Positions 46,239 through 55,400 of a stretch of 64,000 nucleotides of DNA are shown in pieces. The DNA is from Lutimaribacter degradans (GTDB lineage: Bacteria; Pseudomonadota; Alphaproteobacteria; Rhodobacterales; Rhodobacteraceae). The stretch is taken from assembly GCF_023703375.1 (NCBI RefSeq), contig NZ_JAMQGO010000013.1, forward strand, positions 1-64,000, read 5' to 3'. Within the stretch, counting starts at the first letter, position 1, and each line of letters starts with the position of its first letter. Position numbers and translations under genes: made by a program. A model generated the notes under the pieces. That model was not told the origin of the DNA and ran no database searches. It saw nothing but the letters and a program-made list of their open reading frames with translations.

Positions 46239-47170
46239 TGGGGGCCGAGTTTGTCCAGTTTTCGCTGACTCCGATCCTGATCGGGGTATTCTCGGCCATC
46301 GCCTGCGCCCTGCCCGGCAACTTTCTGATCCTGCGGCGGCAGGCGCTGATCGGCGATGCGATCAGCCACGTCGTGCTGCCGGGCATCGTGGTGGCGTTCC
46401 TGCTGACCGGGGTCGTCGCCGCGATCCCGATGCTGTCGGGCGCGGCCGGCGCGGCCATTGTCGCTGTGGTCCTGATCGAGACGGTCAAACGCCTTGGCAA
46501 GATCGAACCGGGCGCCGCTATGGGCGTGGTATTCACGACGATGTTCGCCGCGGGCGTGCTCATCCTTGAGCAGACAGATACAAGCCAGGTCCATCTCGAC
46601 GTGGAACATGCGCTGATGGGCAACCTGGAGTCGCTAATCTGGTTCCGGGCCGAGGGCTGGCACTCGCTGGTCGACCCGGTGGCGCTGGCGGGCTTGCCGG
46701 ACGAGTTGTTTCGCATCGCGGCGGTTTGCGCGCTGATCGCCTTGCTGACTGGCGTGTTCTGGCGCTGGCTCAAGGTCGCGACTTTCGACGAAGCCTTTGC
46801 GCGGGCCGTGGGCATTCCTGCCGCTGCCGTCGGAATCGGACTGGTGGTGTGCGCAGCTCTTGCCGCGGTCGCCGCCTTTGATGCAGTGGGGTCGATCATC
46901 GTGATCGCGATGTTCATATGCCCGCCCGCCGCAGCGCGCCTCATGACGAACCGCCTGGAATCGCAACTGTGGTGGTCGGTTGCCTTTGCAACGCTTTCCG
47001 CCGTCCTGGGCTACGTTCTGGCGGGATACGGCCCGCTATGGTTCGGCGCACGAAACGCGGTCAGCGCCGCCGGCATGATCGCCACGGTTTCGGGCTTGAT
47101 CCTCGGGCTTGCGTGTCTCTACGGCCCACACCGCAACCGTATCGGCGCGAACCGGCACGGGACGCCCTGA
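46235..47170 (+). CDS. Metal ABC transporter permease, second subunit
   Basis: The 311-residue ABC-3 permease has about eight helices and the family segment LRRQALIGDAISHVVLPGIV near the N-terminus and VAAFDAVGSIIVIAMFICPPAAA near the C-terminus. Unlike the preceding permease it has no soluble tail. The two likely form a heterodimeric channel. It is the last gene of the operon; the gap after it (47171-47280) holds a weak CTGACC/GGTCAG hairpin without a U-run. Confidence 0.92.
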   Translation: MMGAEFVQFSLTPILIGVFSAIACALPGNFLILRRQALIGDAISHVVLPGIVVAFLLTGVVAAIPMLSGAAGAAIVAVVLIETVKRLGKIEPGAAMGVVFTTMFAAGVLILEQTDTSQVHLDVEHALMGNLESLIWFRAEGWHSLVDPVALAGLPDELFRIAAVCALIALLTGVFWRWLKVATFDEAFARAVGIPAAAVGIGLVVCAALAAVAAFDAVGSIIVIAMFICPPAAARLMTNRLESQLWWSVAFATLSAVLGYVLAGYGPLWFGARNAVSAAGMIATVSGLILGLACLYGPHRNRIGANRHGTP

Positions 47171-47280
47171 CCCGGGCCTGAAAAGGTCAGCCGCTGAACT
47201 GGCGTTTATGGTTGAAGCAGCGCGCGCCCGGCCCAAGTTAGACAAAGCAAGATTCCAACACGCCGAAAGGAGCCGCCCGG

Positions 47281-47952
47281 ATGCAACTGAACGCCAATTT
47301 CAAGCAGCGTGCGCTTGTGCGTTTCGATCAGGGCGACTGGGTCGCCTCGCCCATGCCCGGTGTCCGTCGCCGGATGCTGGACCGGATCGGCGACGAGGTC
47401 GCCCGTGCCACCAGCATCGTGCGTTTTGATCCTGGCAGCGCCTTTTCCCCCCACACCCATGACGGTGGCGAGGAATACCTGGTGCTCGACGGCACGTTCC
47501 AGGACGAAGACGGGGATTTCCCTACCGGCTACTACGTGCGCAACCCGCCGACATCGTCGCACACACCGGCTGCCCGCGACGGGGCAACGATACTGGTAAA
47601 GCTGCACCAGTTCGACCCCGAAGATCGCAGGCAGGTCCAACTCGATACCGCCGCAGCAACATGGGCAAAGACCGCACCCGGAGTGGATGGACTGCTGCTA
47701 CACGAGGACGCCCGCGAACGCGTGTCGATGGAACGCTGGGGCCCCGGCTCAGCGCACCAACTGGATGCCTCGGGCGGGCTTGAGGTCTTCGTGATCTCGG
47801 GGTCGCTGTCGGATGATACCGACACCCTTGGCGCCTGGGATTGGCTGCGCCTGCCGATGGGCACGACATTTAATGCCACAGCTGGCCCCGAGGGTGCGCA
47901 TATCTGGATCAAGACAGGGCATCTGCGCCACGTTGCCAAGACGGCCCCGTGA
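47281..47952 (+). CDS. ChrR-like cupin-domain protein
   Basis: The 223-residue protein has two cupin-like halves. The first carries the clear metal motif SPHTHDGGEEYLVLDG, near residue 58, and a later SSH. The second (MERWGPGSAHQLDASGGLEVFVISG) is more degenerate. It resembles the cupin domain of ChrR, the zinc anti-sigma factor, but lacks the N-terminal anti-sigma zinc domain and no sigma factor is adjacent, so an enzymatic or sensing role is possible. An AAAGGAG site lies upstream. The amine-oxidase gene overlaps its stop, so the two probably act together. Confidence 0.75.
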   Translation: MQLNANFKQRALVRFDQGDWVASPMPGVRRRMLDRIGDEVARATSIVRFDPGSAFSPHTHDGGEEYLVLDGTFQDEDGDFPTGYYVRNPPTSSHTPAARDGATILVKLHQFDPEDRRQVQLDTAAATWAKTAPGVDGLLLHEDARERVSMERWGPGSAHQLDASGGLEVFVISGSLSDDTDTLGAWDWLRLPMGTTFNATAGPEGAHIWIKTGHLRHVAKTAP

Positions 47953-48944
47953 AACCCGAGACCCAGATTTGCGTCATCGGCGCGGGGCTGTCGGGCCTAG
48001 CACTGGCCAACACCTTGTTGGCCGAGGGGCGCGACGTGACCGTGCTGGAGGCCCGCGACCGGCCCGGTGGACGGGTGTTTTCGCCCCAAGGCCATGATCT
48101 GGGGCCGTCCTGGATCTGGCCGCATAACCGCCGGATGCAGGCCTTGCTGGACAAGCTGGGCCTGCATCGCTTTCCACAATACGCTACCGGGCGGCTGGTC
48201 TTCGAAGATGCCAAGGGCGCGATCCGGCGGGATCTGGACCTTGCCACCATGGGCGGCGCGTGGCGTGTCGCGGGCGGGTTGGCCGGCGTTGCCGAAGTTT
48301 TGGCCACACGTCTGGGCAACAAGCTGCGCCTTTCATGCCCCGTGCACAGCATCGCGCAAGACGCTGGCGGCGTAGACATCACAACGGATGATGGCCCCCT
48401 GCGCGCCGCGCACGCAGTGCTGGCCCTGCCGCCACGCCTGGCTTCAGGGCTGGGCGTTTCCGTGCCTGACGTTCCCACGTGGATGGCGGGGCACACCAAG
48501 CTGGTGGCAACATACTCAACGCCCTTCTGGCGAGATCAGGGGTTGAACGGCGACGCGATTTCGCATCGCGGGCCGCTGGCCGAAATACACGACGCCTCTC
48601 CCGCCGATGCGGCCGAGGGGGCGCTTTTCGGTTTTGCCCATCCCGGCGCCGCGCGCGAACCGGGGTTTCAAGACGCGAGCCTTGCGCAGTTGGCGCGCCT
48701 GTTCGGTGCGGACGCCGCGGCACCCGGTGCCGTGTTCTTCAAGGATTGGAGCGCCGATCCCGCCACCGCCTCCCCTGCCGACCGAACACCGCCCACCGGG
48801 CATCCGGCCTATCTTCCCCTGCCACCGGACGGGCGCCTGATCTTTGCCGGAACCGAGGCCGCCCCCGAGGATGGCGGCTTCCTGGAAGGGGCGCTGGCCG
48901 CCGCCGAGGCCGCGCATGCCCATATTGCCGCTATCGTGAACTGA
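47949..48944 (+). CDS. FAD-dependent flavin amine oxidase-like protein
   Basis: The 331-residue protein opens with the FAD Rossmann motif CVIGAGLSGLALANTLLAEG, then DVTVLEARDRPGGRVF, typical of the amine oxidase/phytoene desaturase superfamily. It ends in the flavin-closing GRLIFAGTEAAPEDGGFLEGALAAAE. It is shorter than classical monoamine oxidases (about 450). The start is GTG at 47949 inside the previous gene's stop. The neighbouring cupin suggests a joint oxidation step on a small amine or related substrate, which is inference. It converges with fbp, 33 bases away. Confidence 0.8.
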   Translation: MKPETQICVIGAGLSGLALANTLLAEGRDVTVLEARDRPGGRVFSPQGHDLGPSWIWPHNRRMQALLDKLGLHRFPQYATGRLVFEDAKGAIRRDLDLATMGGAWRVAGGLAGVAEVLATRLGNKLRLSCPVHSIAQDAGGVDITTDDGPLRAAHAVLALPPRLASGLGVSVPDVPTWMAGHTKLVATYSTPFWRDQGLNGDAISHRGPLAEIHDASPADAAEGALFGFAHPGAAREPGFQDASLAQLARLFGADAAAPGAVFFKDWSADPATASPADRTPPTGHPAYLPLPPDGRLIFAGTEAAPEDGGFLEGALAAAEAAHAHIAAIVN

Positions 48945-48977
48945 CCTGGGGAATTGCCTGGCCGATTCCCGGTTTCC

Positions 48978-49988
48978 TCAGGGGGCGGTTGCCGGCTTTT
49001 CCGACGCCGCGTGGTAGTCGCTAAGGCGGGTGACCTCTTCGGCCGAACCAAGGATGACCGGCACGCGCTGATGGTGGTTTTCGGGCATCACATCAAGGAT
49101 GCGGGTCCGCCCCACGGTCGCGCGACCACCGGCCTGTTCTACCAGAAAGGCCATCGGGTTGGCCTCGTATAGCAGGCGCAGCTTACCGCCTGCCGCGCGG
49201 TTCCCTTCGTCGGCGGGGTAAAGAAACACCCCGCCACGGATCAGGATGCGGTGCACATCGGCCACCATCGAGGCGGTCCAGCGCATGTTGAAATCGCGTC
49301 CACGAGGCCCGGTTTCACCGGCAAGGCATTCCTCGACATAGCGCCGCACGGGTTGGTCCCACAGCCGATGACGCGATGTATTGATGGCAAATTCGGCCGT
49401 TTTCTCGGGAATGGACATACCCGGATGGGTCAGTCGGAAATCGCCGGTCCCGTATTCGCAGGAAAATCCGAACACGCCGTCCCCCACCGACAACACCAGC
49501 ATCATGGTCGGGCCATAAATCGCGTAGCCTGCGCAGCGTTGCGTATGGCCTGGCTTGAGAATGTCACGTTCGCCAGGTGCCGCCACCGTGCAGACCGAGA
49601 ATATCGACCCGACCGACAGGTTCACGTCGATATTCGACGAGCCATCCAGCGGATCAAAGAAAAGCAGGTAATCCCCGGCTTCCGGCTGTTTCAGCCAGAC
49701 CGCGTCTTCCTGTTCCTCGCTGACGAGCGCCGCCAATCGACGCGAGTTTCCGCATATGCGGGCAAAGGTTTCATCGGCGATGACATCGAGCTTTTTCTGG
49801 TCTTCGCCCTGAACATTCGTTTCCCCCGCCAGGCCGTGATTGCCCTCGAAGGCGGCATTTCGCAGCCGGTTGCCGATGACGCGGCAGGCCGATGCAATAT
49901 CTTCGATCAGGAAGATCAAGTCAGGATCAAGGCCATCCGGCGCGGCGTGATGGGTCAGGAAATTTCTCAATGTAATCGCTTGGGTCAT
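48978..49988 (-). CDS. fbp: Fructose-1,6-bisphosphatase, class I
   Basis: The 336-residue enzyme has the class I motif DPLDGSSNID (Asp112, Asp115), the EEQED metal-site segment near residue 91 and the substrate-binding regions near YAIYGPTMML and RGGVFLYPAD. It removes the 1-phosphate of fructose-1,6-bisphosphate in gluconeogenesis. It starts three bases after glpK and so is cotranscribed with glycerol kinase. This makes sense for growth on glycerol, when hexose phosphates must be made from triose phosphate. No cbb genes of the Calvin cycle lie nearby. Confidence 0.95.
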   Translation of the reverse strand: MTQAITLRNFLTHHAAPDGLDPDLIFLIEDIASACRVIGNRLRNAAFEGNHGLAGETNVQGEDQKKLDVIADETFARICGNSRRLAALVSEEQEDAVWLKQPEAGDYLLFFDPLDGSSNIDVNLSVGSIFSVCTVAAPGERDILKPGHTQRCAGYAIYGPTMMLVLSVGDGVFGFSCEYGTGDFRLTHPGMSIPEKTAEFAINTSRHRLWDQPVRRYVEECLAGETGPRGRDFNMRWTASMVADVHRILIRGGVFLYPADEGNRAAGGKLRLLYEANPMAFLVEQAGGRATVGRTRILDVMPENHHQRVPVILGSAEEVTRLSDYHAASEKPATAP

Positions 49989-49991
49989 GGC

Positions 49992-51494
49992 TCAGAACCT
50001 CATGGTGGCATCGACCGCGCGTTGCCACGCGGCATATTTGGCAGAACGGGTGGCGTCATCCATCGCGGGCAAAAAGCTGCGGTCCAGCGCCCATCGGTCG
50101 GCAAACTCCGCCTGCGCAGGGTACACACCGGCGCGGTGCCCCGCCAGCCAGGCCGCGCCCAGGGCCGTTGTCTCAAGCACCTTGGGCCGATCGACGCGCG
50201 CACCGATGATGTCCGAAAGGAACTGCATCGCGAAGCCGGATGCACTCATGCCGCCGTCGACCCTGAGCGTCGCCTCTGGGGTATCGCGCAGGCCAGCATC
50301 ATCTGCGCCGGCCATGTCAGCCTGCATCGCGGCCAGCAAATCGCGGGTCTGGAAGCCGACGCTTTCCAACGCGGCACGGGCAAATTCCTCTGGCCCCGAG
50401 TTGCGGGTCAGGCCAAAGATCGCGCCACGGCACTCGGCGTTCCAATAGGGCGCTCCCAGCCCCGTGAATGCCGGAACAAGAACCACGTTCTGCGTCGGGT
50501 CTGCCCGTTCCGCCAGGGGCTGCGTCTCTTGGGCGTCGCGAATGATCCTGAGCCCGTCGCGCAGCCATTGCACCACGGCCCCCGCGATGAAGATCGAGCC
50601 TTCCAGCGCATAGGTCGGCTTGCCCTCCAACTGGTAGGCGATGGTTGTCAGCAGCCGGTTTTGAGAGCGCACCGGGGTGGCGCCCGTGTTGATCAACGCG
50701 AAACACCCCGTGCCATAGGTGGATTTCAGCATGCCCGGCGAAAAACACGCCTGGCCCACGGTGGCGGCCTGCTGATCACCGGCAATGCCAAGGATCGGTA
50801 TCGGACGACCGAACAAGTCGGGACGGGTTTCGCCGAAGTCGGCGGCGCAGTCGCGTACCTCGGGCAGCAGGGACATCGGAATGCCCAGCCGGTCGCAGAT
50901 GCTCTTTGACCACCGGCCCTTGCGAATGTCATACAGCATCGTGCGCGCGGCATTTGTGGCGTCGCTCACGTGTACCTTGCCGCCGGTCAGGTTCCAGACC
51001 AGCCAGCTATCGACCGTGCCAAAAGCCAGCTCTCCGGCCTCGGCCCGGGCACGCGCGCCTTCAATATTGTCAAGCAGCCAAGCCAGCTTCGTTCCGCTGA
51101 AATAAGGATCGAGCAGCAGCCCGGTGCGGCCGGTCACGGTTTCTTCGAACCCTTCGGCCTTGAGCGTCTGGCACAGGGGCGAGCTGCGCCGATCCTGCCA
51201 GACGATGGCATTGTAAATGGGCTTGCCGGTCTTGCGGTCCCAGACCACCGTGGTTTCACGCTGGTTGGTGATGCCGATTGCCGCAATTTGCGCACCGCCG
51301 GATTTTTCGAGTGCCGAACGGCAGGTGGCTGCCGTGGTCGCCCACAGGTCGGCGGGGTCATGCTCGACCCAGCCACTTTGGGGGAAATGCTGGGCAAATT
51401 CTTCTTGCGCCGAGGCGACGACGGACATCGCAGTGTCGAAAATAATGGCCCGTGTCGATGTTGTTCCCTGATCAATGGCAAGAATATGCGTCAT
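49992..51494 (-). CDS. glpK: Glycerol kinase
   Basis: The 500-residue FGGY-family kinase starts [20 protein letters not shown]. It carries the glycerol kinase signatures [17 protein letters not shown], the substrate segment [13 protein letters not shown] and the C-terminal [20 protein letters not shown]. It phosphorylates glycerol to sn-glycerol-3-phosphate, which GlpD then oxidises. It lies 130 bases after glpD and three bases before fbp. No glpF channel gene is in the window, so entry must be through another locus or diffusion. Confidence 0.97.
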   Translation of the reverse strand: MTHILAIDQGTTSTRAIIFDTAMSVVASAQEEFAQHFPQSGWVEHDPADLWATTAATCRSALEKSGGAQIAAIGITNQRETTVVWDRKTGKPIYNAIVWQDRRSSPLCQTLKAEGFEETVTGRTGLLLDPYFSGTKLAWLLDNIEGARARAEAGELAFGTVDSWLVWNLTGGKVHVSDATNAARTMLYDIRKGRWSKSICDRLGIPMSLLPEVRDCAADFGETRPDLFGRPIPILGIAGDQQAATVGQACFSPGMLKSTYGTGCFALINTGATPVRSQNRLLTTIAYQLEGKPTYALEGSIFIAGAVVQWLRDGLRIIRDAQETQPLAERADPTQNVVLVPAFTGLGAPYWNAECRGAIFGLTRNSGPEEFARAALESVGFQTRDLLAAMQADMAGADDAGLRDTPEATLRVDGGMSASGFAMQFLSDIIGARVDRPKVLETTALGAAWLAGHRAGVYPAQAEFADRWALDRSFLPAMDDATRSAKYAAWQRAVDATMRF

Positions 51495-51624
51495 GATCGC
51501 CTCTCCTAAAATCGAACCACGGTGGCGCTCATTACGCGCTTATCGGCTACGAAAACACAAGACGGTCCGGGCCTTCCAGCGGCCACCCCGACCCAAGCCT
51601 TGCTGCCAGAACGTAACCGGATGG

Positions 51625-53202
51625 TCAAAGCCGATGTTGCGCCATCCAGTCATCCAGCGCGCGGACTTGGTCGGCGTTCAGCCGCAGGCCAAGTTTGTTG
51701 CGTCGCCAGATCACGTCTTCTGCCACGCGGGCATACTCGTTGGCCATCAGCCAGCCAACCTCGCTTTCGGTCAAGGTCGCGCCGAAATCCTGGCCCAGAT
51801 CGCCGGAGGCTCTGGCATCGCCCAGGATGTTGCCACTTTCAGTGCCGTAGGCGCGGACAAGTCGCCTGGCCCAGCCTTCCGTCAGGAACGGGTACCGCGC
51901 CCGCAGATCGGAGATCAGGGACGGCACGCCATCCACCGGGAAATCGCCGCCCGGCAATGGCACGCCGGCGGTCCAGTTACCCTTGCCAAGCGACAGATGG
52001 GCGCCCACCTGTTCCATCGCGCTTTCGGCCAGGCGGCGATAGGTCGTGATCTTGCCACCGAAAATGTTCAGCAAAGGCGCGCCAGTGCTGGTATCAACCT
52101 TGAGTGTATAGTCACGGGTGGCTGCCGTGGCGCTGCTGGCCCCGTCATCATGAAGCGGGCGAACGCCGGAATACGTCCAGACAACATCGTCGACTGTCAG
52201 CTGTTGCTTGAAATACTGGTTGGCAAAGTTCAGCAGGTAATCGCGTTCTTCGGGCGTGCATTCGGGCTTTTGCGACGGGTCACCGTGTTCGGCATCTGTG
52301 GTGCCGATCAGCGTGAAATCGGTTTCATACGGAATGGCAAAGATGATGCGTCCATCCGTTCCCTGGAAGAAATAGCACTTGTCATGATCATACAGCCTGC
52401 GCGTCACGATATGGCTGCCACGTACCAGCCGAACGCCGTCACGCGAATTGAGCCGGATCCTGGCTTGAATGATGTCGCCCACCCAGGGGCCACCGGCATT
52501 GACCAGCATCCGCGCGTAAAAGGTTTTCGTCTGGTCGGTTTCGGTATTGCGCGTTTCCACGCGCCACAGCCCATTCTCGCATGATGCACTGACCACCTTG
52601 GTCCGGGTCATGATCTGCGCACCGCGCGCTTCGGCATCGCGGGCGTTCAGGATGACAAGCCGTGAATCCTCGACCCAGCAATCGGAATATTCATAGGCTT
52701 TGACAAAGCGATCCTGTAGAGGTGCGCCCTCCTCACTCCCTGCCAGATCAAGTGTTCTGGTTCCGGGCAATATCTTTCGTCCCCCAAGATGATCATACAG
52801 GAAAAGCCCCAGCCGGATCAGCCATGCCGGTCGGCGCCCCTTCATCCAAGGCATGAAAAGACCAAGCAGCTTTGAGGTCGGCGTGTCCGCCTCGAACCGC
52901 ATATCCTGATGATAGGGAAGAACAAAGCGCATGGGCCAACTGATATGCGGCATGGCCTTCAAAAGGGTCTCGCGCTCGATCAGGGCCTCGCGGACCAGGC
53001 GAAACTCGAAATACTCGAGATACCGCAGCCCACCGTGAAACAGCTTGGTCGACGCCGAGGAGGTGGCAGACGCAAGATCATTCATTTCAGCAAGAGCAAC
53101 TGACACTCCGCGGCCCGCCGCGTCCCGCGCTATGCCACACCCGTTGATACCCCCGCCGATAATGAAAAGGTCGACTGTCGCATCGTTTGCCGTACGTTCC
53201 AT
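51625..53202 (-). CDS. glpD: Aerobic glycerol-3-phosphate dehydrogenase
   Basis: The 525-residue FAD enzyme has the dinucleotide motif FIIGGGINGCGIARDAAGRG and ATSSASTKLFHGGLRYLE, the family signature, and ends with a C-terminal helical domain. It oxidises glycerol-3-phosphate to dihydroxyacetone phosphate at the membrane, passing electrons to ubiquinone. A GGGAGG site seven bases before ATG 53202 decides the start over an upstream in-frame ATG. It is first in the glpD-glpK-fbp direction and diverges from glpR. Confidence 0.96.
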   Translation of the reverse strand: MERTANDATVDLFIIGGGINGCGIARDAAGRGVSVALAEMNDLASATSSASTKLFHGGLRYLEYFEFRLVREALIERETLLKAMPHISWPMRFVLPYHQDMRFEADTPTSKLLGLFMPWMKGRRPAWLIRLGLFLYDHLGGRKILPGTRTLDLAGSEEGAPLQDRFVKAYEYSDCWVEDSRLVILNARDAEARGAQIMTRTKVVSASCENGLWRVETRNTETDQTKTFYARMLVNAGGPWVGDIIQARIRLNSRDGVRLVRGSHIVTRRLYDHDKCYFFQGTDGRIIFAIPYETDFTLIGTTDAEHGDPSQKPECTPEERDYLLNFANQYFKQQLTVDDVVWTYSGVRPLHDDGASSATAATRDYTLKVDTSTGAPLLNIFGGKITTYRRLAESAMEQVGAHLSLGKGNWTAGVPLPGGDFPVDGVPSLISDLRARYPFLTEGWARRLVRAYGTESGNILGDARASGDLGQDFGATLTESEVGWLMANEYARVAEDVIWRRNKLGLRLNADQVRALDDWMAQHRL

Positions 53203-53375
53203 GCGGGCCCTCCCGAAGAGCGATGGCCGCTCCATGACGATTGGCGCAGCGTTTTGCAAGGCATACTTTCTTTTTTATTCGTTTCTGGTGATTTTCACGC
53301 GTGTTTGTGCGTTTTATTCGCATTGAACCACTAGAATTGCGCAAAACTCCGGCGCGGCGGGTGGTTCCGGGTTAC

Positions 53376-53397
53376 TTTTTCGTTCGTTTTCGATAAC
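53376..53397. promoter_or_regulatory. Candidate GlpR operator half-sites in the glpD-glpR gap
   Basis: Two tandem TTTTCG-type half-sites lie in this 22-base stretch (TTTTTCGTT then GTTTTCGAT), resembling the TTTCG core of GlpR/DeoR-family operators. TTTTATTCG also occurs twice nearer glpD (53273-53281 and 53312-53320). The 254-base divergent gap is the natural place for GlpR to control both directions. Confidence 0.35.
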
Positions 53398-53456
53398 TTC
53401 GCACGAGGCACAGACCCGTCGAAACAAAAACACGCAGCCATTCCAAAGGGGCGACC

Positions 53457-54218
53457 ATGTCTCAAACGTTTCGCCACCCAGAAATACTCGAAATCGCGCG
53501 GCGTGAAGGCAAGGTAACCGTTGAAGGGCTCGCCGAGTATTTCGGCGTCACCCTTCAGACCATCCGGCGCGATCTTACCGACCTGGCCGAAAGCGGGCGG
53601 CTGGAGCGGGTGCATGGCGGGGCGGTCTTGTCCTCGGGGACCACCAACATAGGCTACAAAGAGCGCCGATCGCTGAAATCCGGGGCCAAGCGCGCAATCG
53701 CGCGCGCCTGTGCGGCGGAGATTCCCGGCAATATCTCGTTATTCCTGAATATCGGAACCTCGACCGAGGCGGTAGCGATGGAATTGCTGCAGCACGAGAA
53801 CCTCATGGTGGTCACGAACAACATGAACGTTGCCAATATTCTTGCCGCGAACGCAGGCTGCGATGTCATCCTGACCGGCGGCCAGCTGCGCCGCGCGGAT
53901 GGCGGGTTGGTTGGTACGCTGGCCACCGAGACCATCCGGCAGTTCAAGTTCGATCTGGCCGTGATCGGCTGCTCCGCGCTTGACGAAGATGGTGACCTGC
54001 TGGATTTCGACATTCAGGAAGTCGGCGTCAGCCGGGCAATCTTGCGCCAATCCCGCAAGACCTTCCTGGTCGCCGACCAAAGCAAGCTGACCCGAACGGC
54101 GCCCGCATGCATCGCGTCGCTTGCCAATATCGATACATTCTTTACCGACGAACCGCTGCCGCCAGATCTGGCAGCGGCCTGTCAGTCATGGGGAACGCGG
54201 GTCGTCGTCGCGCCCTGA
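53457..54218 (+). CDS. glpR: DeoR-family glycerol-3-phosphate regulon repressor
   Basis: The 253-residue repressor has the DeoR N-terminal helix-turn-helix (VTVEGLAEYFGVTLQTIRRDLTDL) and the sugar-phosphate sensor domain (LFLNIGTSTEAVAMELL, VILTGGQLRRADGGLVG). It is divergent from glpD, so glycerol-3-phosphate is the likely inducer. An AAGGGG site precedes the ATG. The gene converges with the MBL hydrolase at a shared hairpin. Confidence 0.93.
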   Translation: MSQTFRHPEILEIARREGKVTVEGLAEYFGVTLQTIRRDLTDLAESGRLERVHGGAVLSSGTTNIGYKERRSLKSGAKRAIARACAAEIPGNISLFLNIGTSTEAVAMELLQHENLMVVTNNMNVANILAANAGCDVILTGGQLRRADGGLVGTLATETIRQFKFDLAVIGCSALDEDGDLLDFDIQEVGVSRAILRQSRKTFLVADQSKLTRTAPACIASLANIDTFFTDEPLPPDLAAACQSWGTRVVVAP

Positions 54219-54302
54219 CGATCATGGAGACAGCCATTCAAGAATTATCGACAATCCGCGCTTTCGCGGCGAGGCCGGGGTCGAACGACAAGGCCACCCA
54301 TT

Positions 54303-54326
54303 GGCTGCGGGCATAAGGCCGCAGCC
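54303..54326. terminator. Bidirectional hairpin between glpR and the MBL gene
   Basis: GGCTGCGG and CCGCAGCC pair across eight bases in the 117-base convergent gap. U-runs are absent on both sides, so it may protect 3' ends or act with Rho, not as a full intrinsic terminator. Confidence 0.5.
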
Positions 54327-54335
54327 CATTCCGCG

Positions 54336-55400
54336 CTAATCGGTCGGGCTGCCGGTGATATGCAACACGCGTTCATCCTTGCGTATCGTGCTGATCTCGC
54401 CGCGTCTGACAAGACGGTTCACATGGGCCAATGTCTCGGTAAAGGCAAAGCTCATCTGGTGCGGGTCCAGTGGTCGAGGAAACAGAATGGGCACCAGATC
54501 GGCCGCCGAGCGTGGACCATCGGCGCAGGCAGAACGGATCAGATCACATCTGTCTTCGTGATGCGCCTCAAGCTCGGCGCAGCGCCGGTGCAAGCCAATA
54601 AAGGGCCTGCGATGCCCCGGTAACACCAGCACGTCATCCGGGATCTCGGTGCGCAGCATCCGCAAGGATCGGAGGAAATGCCCCAACGGGTCGCCATGCG
54701 GCTCATCGGCATAGACACTTACATTGGGCGATATCTTCTCGATCACCTGGTCGGCTGCAAACAGAAGCCGCTCCTCTTCGTTATATAGCATGATCTGTTC
54801 GGGGGCATGGCCATCCCCGCTGAGAACGCGAAAAATACGTCCGCCGATCTCAAGAGTGTCGGGCATCAGCAGACGCAAGAATGCATGGGGCAGATCAGCC
54901 ACCCTTTTCAGGTATTCCGTGCCCTGAATTGCAACAACCCCTGCCAGTTCGGCAGTCATTCCGTGGCTGATGTAGAAATCGAAATGCTGGCGCAGGGCCT
55001 TTTCGTCATGGGCCAGCGAAATGACCTTGCTGCTCATGTAGGTAGACAGGCTGGTCAGAAGAGGCGCATCGAACCGTCGGCACAGCCACCCGGCCAGACC
55101 GATATGATCGGGATGATAGTGGGTCACGATCACCCGTGTGATCCTTGCCCCGCGGATCGGACCGTTCAGCAGCATGTCCCACGCCGAAATGGCCTCGTCT
55201 GTCTGGATTCCCGTGTCGATGACGGCCCAACCGTTGCCATCGCGCAGGAAATAGATGTTCACGTGATCCAGTTGATACGGCAATGGCACCCGCGCCCAAA
55301 GAATGTCGTCGCGCACCGTAACAATGGCGCCGCAGTCAGGCGGGTCCGTGAAGGGAAACGCAAGTGACGTGCGGATAGCACCCTGCCCGTCCGGGGTCAT
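54336..55400 (-). CDS. Metallo-beta-lactamase-fold hydrolase
   Basis: The 354-residue protein has the MBL motif THYHPDHIG (His94, His96, Asp98, His99), an earlier AVIDTG strand, GDGHAPEQIMLYNEEERLLFAAD with the further metal ligands and LPGHRRP. It has a C-terminal winged-helix-like tail of the LACTB2 type. In an operon with two acyl-CoA ligases it may hydrolyse a CoA thioester or lactone, which is inference. It is the last gene of the long operon and overlaps the upstream ligase by ATGA. Confidence 0.82.
   Translation of the reverse strand: MTPDGQGAIRTSLAFPFTDPPDCGAIVTVRDDILWARVPLPYQLDHVNIYFLRDGNGWAVIDTGIQTDEAISAWDMLLNGPIRGARITRVIVTHYHPDHIGLAGWLCRRFDAPLLTSLSTYMSSKVISLAHDEKALRQHFDFYISHGMTAELAGVVAIQGTEYLKRVADLPHAFLRLLMPDTLEIGGRIFRVLSGDGHAPEQIMLYNEEERLLFAADQVIEKISPNVSVYADEPHGDPLGHFLRSLRMLRTEIPDDVLVLPGHRRPFIGLHRRCAELEAHHEDRCDLIRSACADGPRSAADLVPILFPRPLDPHQMSFAFTETLAHVNRLVRRGEISTIRKDERVLHITGSPTD

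Noticed and set aside
48945..48977. Intrinsic terminator between the amine oxidase and fbp genes
   Set aside because: Only a weak six-base GGGAAT/ATTCCC pairing without a U-run can be seen.
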